Virus record (IMG/VR): IMGVR_UViG_3300027754_000278
Span: 1-32,676 of that record
From: a virus
Strand: one strand, 5' to 3'
DNA length: 32,676 nucleotides
Positions 1 through 8,216 of this stretch are shown here, piece by piece. Made by a program: the position numbers and the translations under genes. Position 1 is the stretch's first letter; each line of letters starts with the position of its first letter. The notes below the pieces were generated by a model. It was not told the DNA's origin. It saw only the letters and a program-made list of their open reading frames with translations, and did no database searches.

Positions 1-1134
1 GGCGGTCTAAAGGGCAGCGTTGACCTGTTGCCGCTGGATACGCTCGCAGCGGCATTGATCCAATGCTACAACGCCAGGACCGAGATCAAGGCGCAGATTT
101 ACGAGATCACCGGCATATCTGACATCATCCGGGGCCAAACACGGGCCAGCGAAACGGCGACGGCGCAGCGCATCAAGGGTCAGTATGCCGGGCTGCGGTT
201 GCGATCCATGCAAGAGGATGTGGCGTTGTTCGCGACGGACCTGCTGCGGCTTAAAACGCAGATCATTTGCAGCAAATTCCAGCCGACAACCATTCTGGAA
301 TATGCGGCAGCCGGCCAGATGTCGGAAGCCGATCAGCAGATGATCCCTGCCGCGCTGGAATTGCTGCAAAACAATCCGATGCGCAGCTTCCGCGTTGAGG
401 TAGCCAGCGACAGCCTCGTGCAGCTTGACGAGGACGCCATGAAACAGGATCGCCTGCAATTCATCCAAACCTTCGGCGGCTTCATGCGTGAAGCCCTGCC
501 CGCTGGTCAAGCCAGTCCGCAACTGGTGCCGATCCTGTTCGAAGTGCTGCGTTTTGGCGTTGGCGCGTTCAAGGCGGCGCGGTCGCTTGAGGGCAGCATT
601 GACCAAGCCATGAAGCAATTCGTGGAAGCCGCCAAACAGCCTCAACCGCCTCCGCCCCCCAATCCTGAAATGCTGAAGCTGCAACAGGCCGGCCAGATCG
701 AACAGGCGCGCATGCAAGCCGACGGGCAGCGCGAGCAAATGCGGATGCAGGCAGATGGCCAGGCCATGCAGGCAAAGGCGCAATTCGACGCGCAAGCCCT
801 GCAAGCCCAACTGCAAGCGGATATGCAGATCGAGCAGCTAAAGGCCCAGGCGCAGCTTCAAATCGAGCAAATGAAAGCCGAGGCAACCGCCGCAATCGAG
901 CAACAGCGGATTGCCATGGAAGAGCAGGCCAAACTGCAAGAAATGGCGCAGGCCGAACAGTTTGACCGCTGGAAGGCTGAATTGGAAAGCGCGACGAAGA
1001 TCCGCGTTGCCGAGATTGCAGCCGGTGCGCGTCAGGATGCTGGGCCAGTTGCTCGGATGGAGCCGGTTCCGCCGCCTGGTGCAATCGCCGCGATTGCAGC
1101 CAACGCACAAATGAATATGGAGCCGATCGCATGA
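1..1134 (+). CDS. Portal protein, C-terminal part (5' end outside window)
   Basis: The frame is open to the window edge and gives 377 residues before the stop. The first 200 or so residues are helical and portal-like (for example LRLRSMQEDVALFATDLLRL), as in the stem and wing of podovirus portals. A proline run (PQPPPPPNP) leads into about 70 residues of Gln/Ala/Met-rich heptad-like sequence (around nt 660-960), predicted coiled coil, with repeated RMQADGQ units. In a P22-type virion this part would form the barrel that reaches into the capsid; that is inference. The matching N-terminus lies at 32514-32676, so this is very probably the same gene cut by the window. The next gene overlaps its stop by ATGA. 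The TTG at 28 is not the real start. Confidence 0.85.
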   Translation, partial: GGLKGSVDLLPLDTLAAALIQCYNARTEIKAQIYEITGISDIIRGQTRASETATAQRIKGQYAGLRLRSMQEDVALFATDLLRLKTQIICSKFQPTTILEYAAAGQMSEADQQMIPAALELLQNNPMRSFRVEVASDSLVQLDEDAMKQDRLQFIQTFGGFMREALPAGQASPQLVPILFEVLRFGVGAFKAARSLEGSIDQAMKQFVEAAKQPQPPPPPNPEMLKLQQAGQIEQARMQADGQREQMRMQADGQAMQAKAQFDAQALQAQLQADMQIEQLKAQAQLQIEQMKAEATAAIEQQRIAMEEQAKLQEMAQAEQFDRWKAELESATKIRVAEIAAGARQDAGPVARMEPVPPPGAIAAIAANAQMNMEPIA

Positions 1135-1460
1135 CTGTCTATGTTTTGGAAAATGGCGAGTTGGTGGTCAAGCGCGAGGGCGTGGAGCGGCGTATGCAGA
1201 TCGTGCGCGACATCCAACCTTATACCAGCATGATTGACGGTTCGACGATCAGCAGCCGATCACGCCACCGCGAGCATTTACAGGCCCACGGCTGCATTGA
1301 AGTCGGGAACGAAACGCAGGCAGCACCAAAGCCATACGAGACGCCCAAGGCTGGGCGCGATGCTCGCAAGCGGGCGCTTTACGGGCAGTTTGAAAACCTA
1401 AACCAGCGCCAGATTTCGCGGATTGCGCAAGAACTGCGCGAACACGCCAGCAGGAGATAG
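1131..1460 (+). CDS. Conserved small phage protein between portal and scaffold
   Basis: A 109-residue protein whose ATG overlaps the portal stop (ATGA). The central stretch SMIDGSTISSRSRHREHLQAHGC followed by IEVGNE resembles a conserved small protein I recall next to portal genes in many podovirus-like phages, where it has no assigned function. It has no signal peptide or membrane segment. The C-terminal 40 residues are basic and probably helical (RKRALYGQFENLNQRQISRIAQELREH). Position between portal and scaffold suggests a role in head assembly, but the sequence does not show one. The gene is real by coupling and by conservation of its neighbourhood. Confidence 0.75.
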   Translation: MTVYVLENGELVVKREGVERRMQIVRDIQPYTSMIDGSTISSRSRHREHLQAHGCIEVGNETQAAPKPYETPKAGRDARKRALYGQFENLNQRQISRIAQELREHASRR

Positions 1461-1461
1461 T

Positions 1462-2448
1462 ATGTCCGAAGCCCTCGACAACGATCCCACAGATCGCCGC
1501 GAGATACTTTCACAGCAGTTTGACGAGATCGCCGCCGCGCCCGTTGAGGCGGTTGCAGAAAAGCCTTCCGCGCCTCGCGATGCAGCCGGGAAGTTTGCCG
1601 GGCAGGCCGCGCCGGTTGAGGCTGCACCTGAGCCAGCCGCAGATCCTCCGGTATGGGAGCGTCCGCCGCAAAGTTGGAAAAAAGAGAAGCACGGACTTTG
1701 GGAAACCGCCGCGCCCGAACTACGCGAATATGCGTTTCAGCGCGAGGAAGAGATGCGCAACGGCGTGTTGCCGTTGCAGGAAAAAGCCCGGTTTGCCGAT
1801 GCCATGCAAGCGGCGGTTGATCCGTATTTGCCTACTATTCGAGGCCTTGGTGTTGACGCTCCAACGGCGGTCAAGGCGCTTTTAGAGGCAGATCGGATGC
1901 TGCGGTCAAGCGCGCCGCAAGAAAAGCTTGCATATTTGCAGAAACTTGCACAGAATTACGGCATTGACTTGTCTGGCGCGGCGGAATTGCCCGAAGGTAG
2001 CCCACAAGCTGACTATCGGTATAGCAATCTGGCAATCCAGATGAACGAGATACGGGGGCAGTTGCAGGCCGGTAAGGATGCAGCCCAAGCCGCTGAAGAC
2101 CGGACTATGCAGGCTGATATTTCGAAGTTTTCGTCCACACACGAACATTTTGACGCATTGAAGCCCGTGATGGTCCAATTGCTAAACAGCGGAGTTTCGG
2201 CATCGCTGGAAGACGCCTATTCGAAAGCGTTGCGCCTTGATGACGGATTGTTCCAGAGTTCGCAAAAATCCCAACAGGATGCGGCCATTGCTGAAAAGCG
2301 GGCGGCGGCGGACAAGGTAGCCAAGTCAGCGCGCGCTGCGGCGGTAAGCGTTCGAAGCTCCACACCCGGAGCCACTACGGCAACCAAAGCGACAGACCGG
2401 CGCTCCATCCTGGAGGATCAATTCTCGGGACTGAGTGAGCGCCTCTAG
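1462..2448 (+). CDS. Capsid scaffolding-like protein
   Basis: The ATG at 1462 is preceded by AGGAGAT (1452-1458), which favours it over the upstream in-frame start at 1423; it gives 328 residues. The protein is acidic, Ala/Glu/Gln-rich and mostly helical, with an Ala/Pro-rich linker at residues 25-65 and probable coiled coil around 195-230 and 270-300. It lies immediately upstream of the major capsid gene, the usual place of a scaffold. The motif DRREILSQQF (residues 11-20) recurs as DRRSILEDQF (312-321) at the very C-terminus, so both ends carry the same short helix. No protease motif is visible. The role is inferred from position and composition. Confidence 0.75.
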   Translation: MSEALDNDPTDRREILSQQFDEIAAAPVEAVAEKPSAPRDAAGKFAGQAAPVEAAPEPAADPPVWERPPQSWKKEKHGLWETAAPELREYAFQREEEMRNGVLPLQEKARFADAMQAAVDPYLPTIRGLGVDAPTAVKALLEADRMLRSSAPQEKLAYLQKLAQNYGIDLSGAAELPEGSPQADYRYSNLAIQMNEIRGQLQAGKDAAQAAEDRTMQADISKFSSTHEHFDALKPVMVQLLNSGVSASLEDAYSKALRLDDGLFQSSQKSQQDAAIAEKRAAADKVAKSARAAAVSVRSSTPGATTATKATDRRSILEDQFSGLSERL

Positions 2449-2468
2449 ATCATTTGGAGGCTGCCTTC

Positions 2469-3470
2469 ATGGCATTCGCAAACAGTTCGGTAAGCGACAT
2501 CATCGCTACCACCATTCAAAGCCGATCCGGCGCGCTCGCCGATAACGTCACAAACAACAACGCTCTACTTCGCCGGCTGAAAGAGCGCGGTAACGTCAAG
2601 ACCTTCTCGGGCGGCAACGTGATCTTGCAGGAGATCATGTATAACGACAGCACGACCAACAACACGAATTCGTATTCGGGTTACGAAGTGCTCGACGTCA
2701 GCCAGAACAGCCCGATCAGCGCGGCGCAGTTCAGCATCACGCAGTATGCTTCGGCGGTGTCGATTTCCGGGCTTGAAATGCTCCAGAACGACAGCAAAGA
2801 ACAGATCATCGATCTGCTTGACGGTCGCATGGAAGTGTCTGAAGCGCAGCTGATGAACCGCATCGGCAGCGACATCTATCTTGATGGCACTGGCAACGCG
2901 GGCAAGAACATCACCGGCCTGGCTGCGGCGATCCCCGATGCTCCGACCACCGGCACCTACGGCGGCATCAACCGCGCGTCGTTTACGTTCTGGCGTTCGA
3001 TCAAATACGGCGGCATTGCTGATGGCGGCGCCGCCGTAACTGCGGCCAATATCCAGACCTACATGGATGCGGTCGCGGTGCAGTTGATCCGGGGCACTGA
3101 CAAGCCGGATCTGATCGTCACCGATAACACCTATTACAAGCTGTATCTCAACTCGCTTCAGGCAATCCAGCGGATTACCGACAGCGGTTCGGGCGCGGCT
3201 GGTGCGGGCTTTGCGTCGCTCAAATACTACGGCGCGGGCATGGCCTCCGACGTGGTGCTTGATGGTGGCGTCGGTAGCGCGGCGACATCGGCTCACATGT
3301 GGTTTCTCAACACCAAATACCTCATGTTCCGGCCTCATGCGGCTCGCAATTTCGTCCCCATCGGCGGCGAGCGTCAGGCGGTCAATCAGGACGCGGTGGT
3401 CAAGCTTATCGGCTGGGCCGGCAACCTCACCTCAAGCGGTCCGCAGTTCTGCGGCGTCTTGATCGCTTAA
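2469..3470 (+). CDS. Major capsid protein
   Basis: 333 residues from the ATG at 2469, which has TTGGAGG (2454-2460) as ribosome site; the in-frame TTG at 2454 lies inside that site and is rejected. Family-typical segments are YSGYEVLDVSQ, ITQYASAVSISGLEMLQND, IGSDIYLDGTGN, INRASFTFWRS and RGTDKPDLIVTDNTYYKLYL, as in HK97-fold capsid proteins of BPP-1-like podoviruses and their relatives. The N-terminus is short, with no prohead protease or delta domain, so maturation by cleavage is not indicated and a separate scaffold (1462-2448) is consistent. It is followed 12 bp later by a decoration-like protein with a clear AAGGAG site. This is one of the safest calls in the window. Confidence 0.93.
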   Translation: MAFANSSVSDIIATTIQSRSGALADNVTNNNALLRRLKERGNVKTFSGGNVILQEIMYNDSTTNNTNSYSGYEVLDVSQNSPISAAQFSITQYASAVSISGLEMLQNDSKEQIIDLLDGRMEVSEAQLMNRIGSDIYLDGTGNAGKNITGLAAAIPDAPTTGTYGGINRASFTFWRSIKYGGIADGGAAVTAANIQTYMDAVAVQLIRGTDKPDLIVTDNTYYKLYLNSLQAIQRITDSGSGAAGAGFASLKYYGAGMASDVVLDGGVGSAATSAHMWFLNTKYLMFRPHAARNFVPIGGERQAVNQDAVVKLIGWAGNLTSSGPQFCGVLIA

Positions 3471-3482
3471 GGAGCGCAGCAC

Positions 3483-4019
3483 ATGGCTTATGTTTTCATC
3501 GAAAGCCGCATTGGTTATTTGCAAATTAACCAAACCGATGCGGGTGTAACGCCGGCAAATGCTACCAGTGCCATCCCAACTCCGCCGGCAACTCTTGGGC
3601 AGGTTGTTCGCGCGGTTGATCCAACCTACGGCGAGGGGGAGTTTATCCTGCTCCTCGGCGTTGCCAGCACTGCGATTGGGTCGCTGGTGACTTACAACGC
3701 CACGACTTACCAGACCGCGCTATCTGCCAACACGGCGGGCCTCGGTCAGCCGGTTGCGGTTGCGATGTCAGCCAATCTTGCCGGCACGTTTGGCTGGTAT
3801 CAGATCGGCGGTTTGGCTGTCATTGCCAAGACGGCGGTGCAGACGACAGCGCAGGTGGCCGTTTACCAGTCCGCAACCGCTGGCAGCATCATGCCTACCG
3901 CTGCCACTGGCCGACAAATCCTCGGGGCGCGATCTGCCAACCTCGCCACGGTCACCACTACGACCGCGACTTTGGTTGTTTCGCTTGATCGTCCTCATTT
4001 GCAAGGCCAGATCACCTAG
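3483..4019 (+). CDS. Head decoration / capsid-associated protein
   Basis: 178 residues starting at an ATG with AAGGAG about 8 bp upstream. The sequence is Ala/Thr/Gly-rich and beta-prone with few charges, and contains AMSANLAGTFGWYQIGGLAVIAK, a pattern I know from small conserved proteins directly downstream of phage capsid genes. It has no signal peptide. An external capsid decoration or stabilising protein is the likely role, by position and composition. Its TAG stop overlaps the GTG start of the next gene (TAGTG). It could instead be an internal head protein. Confidence 0.65.
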   Translation: MAYVFIESRIGYLQINQTDAGVTPANATSAIPTPPATLGQVVRAVDPTYGEGEFILLLGVASTAIGSLVTYNATTYQTALSANTAGLGQPVAVAMSANLAGTFGWYQIGGLAVIAKTAVQTTAQVAVYQSATAGSIMPTAATGRQILGARSANLATVTTTTATLVVSLDRPHLQGQIT

Positions 4020-4804
4020 TGATCCTGCCGAGCAACATTGACGAAACGCTACCTGTTGCTTGCAACACGGCGGCAACGGACGTGCTGGCAAATGTGAAGT
4101 TTGCCAGCACGCTTCCCTATCATTGGCTGCAACACGAGGCCAAAACCAATAGGCCGGCGCTACTAATTGGCGGCGGGCCATCGGTTGATGCGTTCTACGA
4201 GACCATCCGGCGCGAGCAAAAGGCCGGCGCTGCAATCTTTGCCATGAACGGCACCAGGGCCATGCTAGGCCGCGTCGGCATTGTGCCCGACTATTTCGTG
4301 CTTGTTGACGCGCAACCCGACGCTGCGGAGTTTGTCGGGCCGGCTTCGACCTATTTGCTGGCGTCAACGTGCAATCGCGCGGTTTTCGACAAGTTCGACG
4401 ATGCGGACGACGTGATCGTCTGGCATCCCAGTTTCCCCGGCGTCAGTGACATCCCGTGCGACCGTGAGCGCGTCTTGATCGGAGGCGGTTCCTCGGTTGG
4501 CATCCTGAGTATGTCCCTCGCCTATGTGCTGGGGTTCCGCGACATCCGGCTATTCGGGTTTGACAGCAGCTACGCCGGCACGCGCGGTCATGCCTACCCG
4601 CAACACCAGAACGATGGCGACGAAACCGAGCAATACACGGTCGGAGATCAGACCTTCACGGCAGCGCCTTGGATGGCGCGCCAGGCGGTCGAGTTCCAAT
4701 CCGCATCAACCCAACTGGCCGATCTAGGGGCGTCAATCAGCGTCTTTGGGAGCGGCCTATTGCCTGCCGTTGCTGCCATGATGGCGAGCGCGGCCACTCA
4801 TTAA
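4019..4804 (+). CDS. DUF115 / MptE-like protein in the head gene cluster
   Basis: 261 residues from a GTG that overlaps the previous stop (TAGTG). Two glycine-rich nucleotide-binding-like turns are visible: LLIGGGPSVD (residues 48-57) and VLIGGGSSVG (152-161). The first is followed by IFAMNGTRAMLGRVGIVPDY and VLVDAQP, the second by LGFRDIRLFGFDSSY. This order matches the DUF115 family (6-hydroxymethylpterin pyrophosphokinase MptE-like; also the fold of Maf flagellin-glycosylation proteins). The family suggests transfer of a nucleotide-activated group, possibly a sugar. Here the gene sits between a decoration protein and a head-tail protein, so modification of a virion protein or of a host surface glycan is possible but unproven. 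Confidence 0.8.
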   Translation: MILPSNIDETLPVACNTAATDVLANVKFASTLPYHWLQHEAKTNRPALLIGGGPSVDAFYETIRREQKAGAAIFAMNGTRAMLGRVGIVPDYFVLVDAQPDAAEFVGPASTYLLASTCNRAVFDKFDDADDVIVWHPSFPGVSDIPCDRERVLIGGGSSVGILSMSLAYVLGFRDIRLFGFDSSYAGTRGHAYPQHQNDGDETEQYTVGDQTFTAAPWMARQAVEFQSASTQLADLGASISVFGSGLLPAVAAMMASAATH

Positions 4805-4817
4805 CCGGAGACACCAC

Positions 4818-5342
4818 ATGCCTCTCGATAGCGATACCTCTGCCGCCGATAGCCACCTGAGCGTTGAGTTTTATACGCACAAATACGAGCCGCACATCGG
4901 GGAAGCGTTTATCCGCATCGCGGTGCCTGGCAACGATCTTAACGTGATCGATACGCCGGCTAAGGACTTCCACATGAAACGGTTCCCGTTGCAGTGGTTG
5001 AATTTCCAGCGCCAAAACAGCCCCGATGCAGCGGTCGGCACCAAGTTAAAAGACTGGCACTCGGCACAACCCGAGGCCCTCACTGAGCATATGATGGGCG
5101 AGTTGCAGATCCTCCACTTCGCCACGGTTGAACAGGTTGCCGGCGCGAGCGATGCGCAGTTGCAGCGTGTCGGCATGGGCGGGGCGGGCTTGCGCGAACG
5201 AGCGCGGGCGTTCCTGGCGCGGCAAAACATGTCGGAAACCGCGCTTGAATTGGAAAAAACGCGCGCCGAATTGGCAGAGTTGCGCGCGATGATTACCAGC
5301 ATGGCACCATCGGCGGGCCGGCCACGCGCGACGGTCGCCTAA
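4818..5342 (+). CDS. Conserved phage structural-region protein with HhH-like segment
   Basis: 174 residues; the ATG is preceded by CGGAG. The first 80 residues contain a well-ordered block (YEPHIGEAFIRIAVPGNDLN and FHMKRFPLQWLNFQRQ) that I recognise from unnamed proteins in capsid-to-tail regions of podovirus-like phages. Residues about 95-132 (HFATVEQVAGASDAQLQRVG, then GAGLRERARAFL) resemble a helix-hairpin-helix or SAP-like turn. Residues 135-160 look like coiled coil (ALELEKTRAELAELRAMI). It is probably a head-completion or minor head protein. No enzymatic motif is visible. Confidence 0.65.
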   Translation: MPLDSDTSAADSHLSVEFYTHKYEPHIGEAFIRIAVPGNDLNVIDTPAKDFHMKRFPLQWLNFQRQNSPDAAVGTKLKDWHSAQPEALTEHMMGELQILHFATVEQVAGASDAQLQRVGMGGAGLRERARAFLARQNMSETALELEKTRAELAELRAMITSMAPSAGRPRATVA

Positions 5343-5345
5343 TCC

Positions 5346-6254
5346 ATGTCGAGCACCATGCTGCAATTGATGACGCAGGTTACGGGAGAACTAGGCATTC
5401 CCGTGCCTGCTACCGTTGTCGGCAACGGCTCGGCAGATGTGACGCAGCTTCTCGCGCTGATGAATGCTTGCGGCTATGAACTGACCCGCGCGGCAGAATG
5501 GCGCGCAATGGCAGCGCAACACTTATTTTCGACGGAATACCTGACCACCACGGGCACATGGACCACGGCGGCTCGGACGATCAGCAGCATACCGACCACG
5601 GCGGCGCTTGACACCACGTATCAGGCAGTTGGCGACGGCATCGGGCAGAATGCGATGATCGTGTCTGTTGATAACGCCAATCAGGTTACGCTCAACCAAG
5701 ACATCACGGCAGCGGGCACGGCGGCAACCGTCTATTTCCAGAAGATGCAATACGCACTTCCAAGCGATTACGCGTCGATTACGCCGCGGACGCAGTGGGA
5801 TAAATCGAAGCATTGGGAGATGCTCGGGCCGGAAACCCCGCAGCAATGGGAATGGCTGATGTCGGGGTTTATCAGCACCGGGCCGCGCCTGCGTTGGCGG
5901 TTGTTTGGGTCATATTTCCAAATCTGGCCAGGCTACTCGAACGCGGAACAATTAGGTTACGAATACCGCAGCCTTGCATGGGCGCGGTCGTCAACCGACG
6001 CGGTGAAAAACAGTTTCACGCTTGATAGCGATACTTGCATCTTCCCCGACCGGCTGATGGTTCTGGCCACCAAGCTGAAGTATTTTGAGGCGAAGGGGTT
6101 TGACACGACGGCCATGTATCGGAACTACAGCCGCGAATTGGACATCGTGATTGCGCAAGACACCAGCGCGGCTAACCTGTCCTTCGCGCCTCGCCCGGGT
6201 TCCGTGCTGATCACCTATGAAAACATCCCCGACAGTGGCTATGGCGCGATATAG
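5346..6254 (+). CDS. Head-tail adaptor / tail tube-type protein
   Basis: 302 residues. It begins with a helical segment (LMTQVTGELGIPVP), then NACGYELTRAAEWRAM, a Thr/Ala-rich beta region, and the conserved-looking LPSDYASITPRTQWDKSKHW with GPETPQQWEWLMSG and GPRLRWRLFG. This resembles the adaptor proteins that attach to the portal in podoviruses (functional counterpart of P22 gp4 or tail tubular protein A). Its position, directly before the gp10-like protein, supports that. It overlaps the next gene. The match is by pattern memory and gene order only. Confidence 0.65.
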   Translation: MSSTMLQLMTQVTGELGIPVPATVVGNGSADVTQLLALMNACGYELTRAAEWRAMAAQHLFSTEYLTTTGTWTTAARTISSIPTTAALDTTYQAVGDGIGQNAMIVSVDNANQVTLNQDITAAGTAATVYFQKMQYALPSDYASITPRTQWDKSKHWEMLGPETPQQWEWLMSGFISTGPRLRWRLFGSYFQIWPGYSNAEQLGYEYRSLAWARSSTDAVKNSFTLDSDTCIFPDRLMVLATKLKYFEAKGFDTTAMYRNYSRELDIVIAQDTSAANLSFAPRPGSVLITYENIPDSGYGAI

Positions 6255-7809
6255 GCCCCCCGCGCTAGTCCAGGGCCGCGCTTCCAAGGCGGTCAGTCTG
6301 CCGGCTCCTGTCGGCGGTTGGAATGCGCGCGACAGCCTCGCAGACATGGCACCAGGCGACGCTGTGACGCTGGTCAATTTTTTTCCCGATGTAAACAGCG
6401 TCAACATTCGCGGCGGCTACACGGACCACGTTACAGGCATCACTGGCACGGTTGAAAGCCTAATGGCTTACACCAGCGGCACGGCTAGCAAGTTGTTTGC
6501 CGTCGCCAATACGCCTTCATCTATTTTTGATGTTACCACCGCAGGCGTGGTCGGGGCGGCTGTTGTCACCGGGCTAAGCAACGGCCGATGGGAATACACC
6601 AACGTCACCACGGCGGGCGGCAGCTACATCTATGCGGTCAATGGCGTCGATGCGCCTTTGCTCTATGACGGCGCAACATGGGCGGCGATCACTGGCATAT
6701 CGCCAATTGCCATCACGGGCGTTACCACCACCACGCTATCTAATGTGGCGCTGTTCAAAAACCGGGTCTGGTTCCTGCAAAAGCAAACGCTCAAGGCATG
6801 GTATCTGCCAACGTCGGCAGTTGGCGGTCTGGCAAACGTGCTTGACTTAAGTTCAATTGCACGGCTTGGCGGGTATCTTGTGGCCGTCGCGGCTTGGACG
6901 ATCGATGCCGGCTATGGGGTCGACGATAACCTTGTTTTTGTCACCAGCAAGGGCGAGGTCATTGTTTATCACGGCACCGATCCGGCAAGTTCGGCAACGT
7001 GGTCGCTGATTGGCATTTGGGCGTTGGGGCCTCCCATTGGCGCGCGCTGTCTGATGAAGTTTGGCGGCGATTTGGCAATACTCACGCTCAACGGGTTAGT
7101 TCCGCTGGCATCTGCGTTGCAGAGTTCGCGGCTCGATCCGCGCGTGGCATTATCCGACAAAATCAGCGGCGCATTCTCTGCGGCGGCAAGTTCCTACGGG
7201 TCGTCGTTCGGTTGGGAAATGCTGTTTTCCGCGCCCAATTCCGCGCTGATTGTCAACGTGCCGATCAGCAGCACGGCGCAAGAGCAATACGTGATGAACA
7301 CCAACACCCAGGCGTGGGGGCGGTTCACGGGGTGGGCGGCGAGTTGTTGGGAGAATTTCGGCGATCTGCCTTACTACGGCACGGCGGGCAAGGTGGTTAA
7401 GGCTTGGACTTCAACCTATCAGGACGGCAGCAACAACATCTTCACGCAGGCGTTGCAGGCGTTCAACTATTTCGGCTCACGCGGCTCGGTCAAATACTAC
7501 ACGCGCGCTCGGTTGAGCATCTTTACCAATGGCACGCCTGCGATCAATGCAGCCATCAACGTCGATTTTGATACATCGGCACCGACCGTGCCAATCGTGG
7601 TCGGCACTCCGCCGGCTGCGGCGCTGTGGGGAACGGGCCTGTGGGGTTCGTCCGTATGGGGGCAAAGTCTAGTGATTTCGAACAACTGGCAGGGCGTGAA
7701 CGGAATTGGATACAGCGCAGCCGTGTCGGTGGCCAGCTCAACGCGGGGGATCAATATCCAGTGGGCGGCGACTGACATCGTATATCAGGCCGGATGGCAG
7801 GGCATATAG
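6241..7809 (+). CDS. P22 gp10-like packaged-DNA stabilisation / tail hub protein
   Basis: 522 residues from ATG 6241, overlapping the previous gene by 14 nt; ATG 6217 is an alternative and neither start has a strong ribosome site. The sequence has the look of a beta-propeller tail protein: PVGGWNARDSLADMAPGDAV near the start, NFFPDVNSVNIRGGY, blades such as NVALFKNRVWFLQKQTLKAW and DNLVFVTSKGEVIVYHG, and NTNTQAWGRFTGWAASCWEN. Near the C-terminus is a triple Trp-Gly repeat, LWGTGLWGSSVWG, with period five. These match P22 gp10-type tail accessory factors that plug the portal-adaptor channel. Function is by family and order. Confidence 0.7.
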   Translation: MARYRPPALVQGRASKAVSLPAPVGGWNARDSLADMAPGDAVTLVNFFPDVNSVNIRGGYTDHVTGITGTVESLMAYTSGTASKLFAVANTPSSIFDVTTAGVVGAAVVTGLSNGRWEYTNVTTAGGSYIYAVNGVDAPLLYDGATWAAITGISPIAITGVTTTTLSNVALFKNRVWFLQKQTLKAWYLPTSAVGGLANVLDLSSIARLGGYLVAVAAWTIDAGYGVDDNLVFVTSKGEVIVYHGTDPASSATWSLIGIWALGPPIGARCLMKFGGDLAILTLNGLVPLASALQSSRLDPRVALSDKISGAFSAAASSYGSSFGWEMLFSAPNSALIVNVPISSTAQEQYVMNTNTQAWGRFTGWAASCWENFGDLPYYGTAGKVVKAWTSTYQDGSNNIFTQALQAFNYFGSRGSVKYYTRARLSIFTNGTPAINAAINVDFDTSAPTVPIVVGTPPAAALWGTGLWGSSVWGQSLVISNNWQGVNGIGYSAAVSVASSTRGINIQWAATDIVYQAGWQGI

Positions 7810-8216
7810 TTGCGGGGCACGATGTCGGGCGCTGGGTTTATGCTCAGATCGGCGGCATCTATCACCCGGAAGCGTCGGCAAGCATTGGGTTGGAGCGGGA
7901 CGGCGAGATTGTGGCGGGCGTGGTCTACTACAATTGGAATGGGGCATCAGCGATGGCAAGCATTGCGGCGGCGGCTCCATTAAGCCGGGAGTTTCTAGGG
8001 GCGATATTTCGCTACCCGTTTGATGTTGGCGGTTTGGCGCAAATCGTGGTAACGATAACAGGCAACAATCTGCGAAGTTTACGGTTAGCGGCTCGGATGG
8101 GATTTACGGAACAGGCAAGGTTGCCAGATGCGCATCCTGCCGGCGATTTGGTTTTCATGGTGCTGCGTCGTGAGGATTGCAGGTTTCTAGGGGCACGTTA
8201 TGGGCAAGCAGGCTGA
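7794..8216 (+). CDS. GNAT-like acetyltransferase-fold protein
   Basis: 140 residues whose ATG lies inside the end of the previous gene. The central strand EIVAGVVYYNWNG and the C-terminal NNLRSLRLAARMGFTEQARLPD match the acceptor and motif A/B parts of GNAT proteins; the RLAARMGF helix with the following acidic turn is the typical end of the fold. The canonical acetyl-CoA loop (Q/RxxGxG/A) is not clear, so catalytic activity is uncertain. GNAT-like genes recur at this place, between gp10-like and ejection genes, in BPP-1-like phages as I recall. It may modify a host or virion protein, or have a structural role. Confidence 0.7.
   Translation: MAGHIVAGHDVGRWVYAQIGGIYHPEASASIGLERDGEIVAGVVYYNWNGASAMASIAAAAPLSREFLGAIFRYPFDVGGLAQIVVTITGNNLRSLRLAARMGFTEQARLPDAHPAGDLVFMVLRREDCRFLGARYGQAG

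Noticed and set aside
7-816. 269-codon ORF on the - strand opposite the portal
   Set aside because: It is a reverse-frame shadow of the high-GC portal gene; the product is Leu/Arg/His-rich with no ribosome site, and the + strand frame has clear portal features.
661-960. Repeated units in the portal tail as a possible genetic repeat or recombination site
   Set aside because: The repetition is protein-level (Gln/Ala/Met heptads of a coiled coil) and the DNA copies diverge, so it is explained by structure.
2565-3338. 257-codon ORF on the - strand opposite the capsid gene
   Set aside because: Shadow of a well-supported major capsid gene; no ribosome site or family signal.
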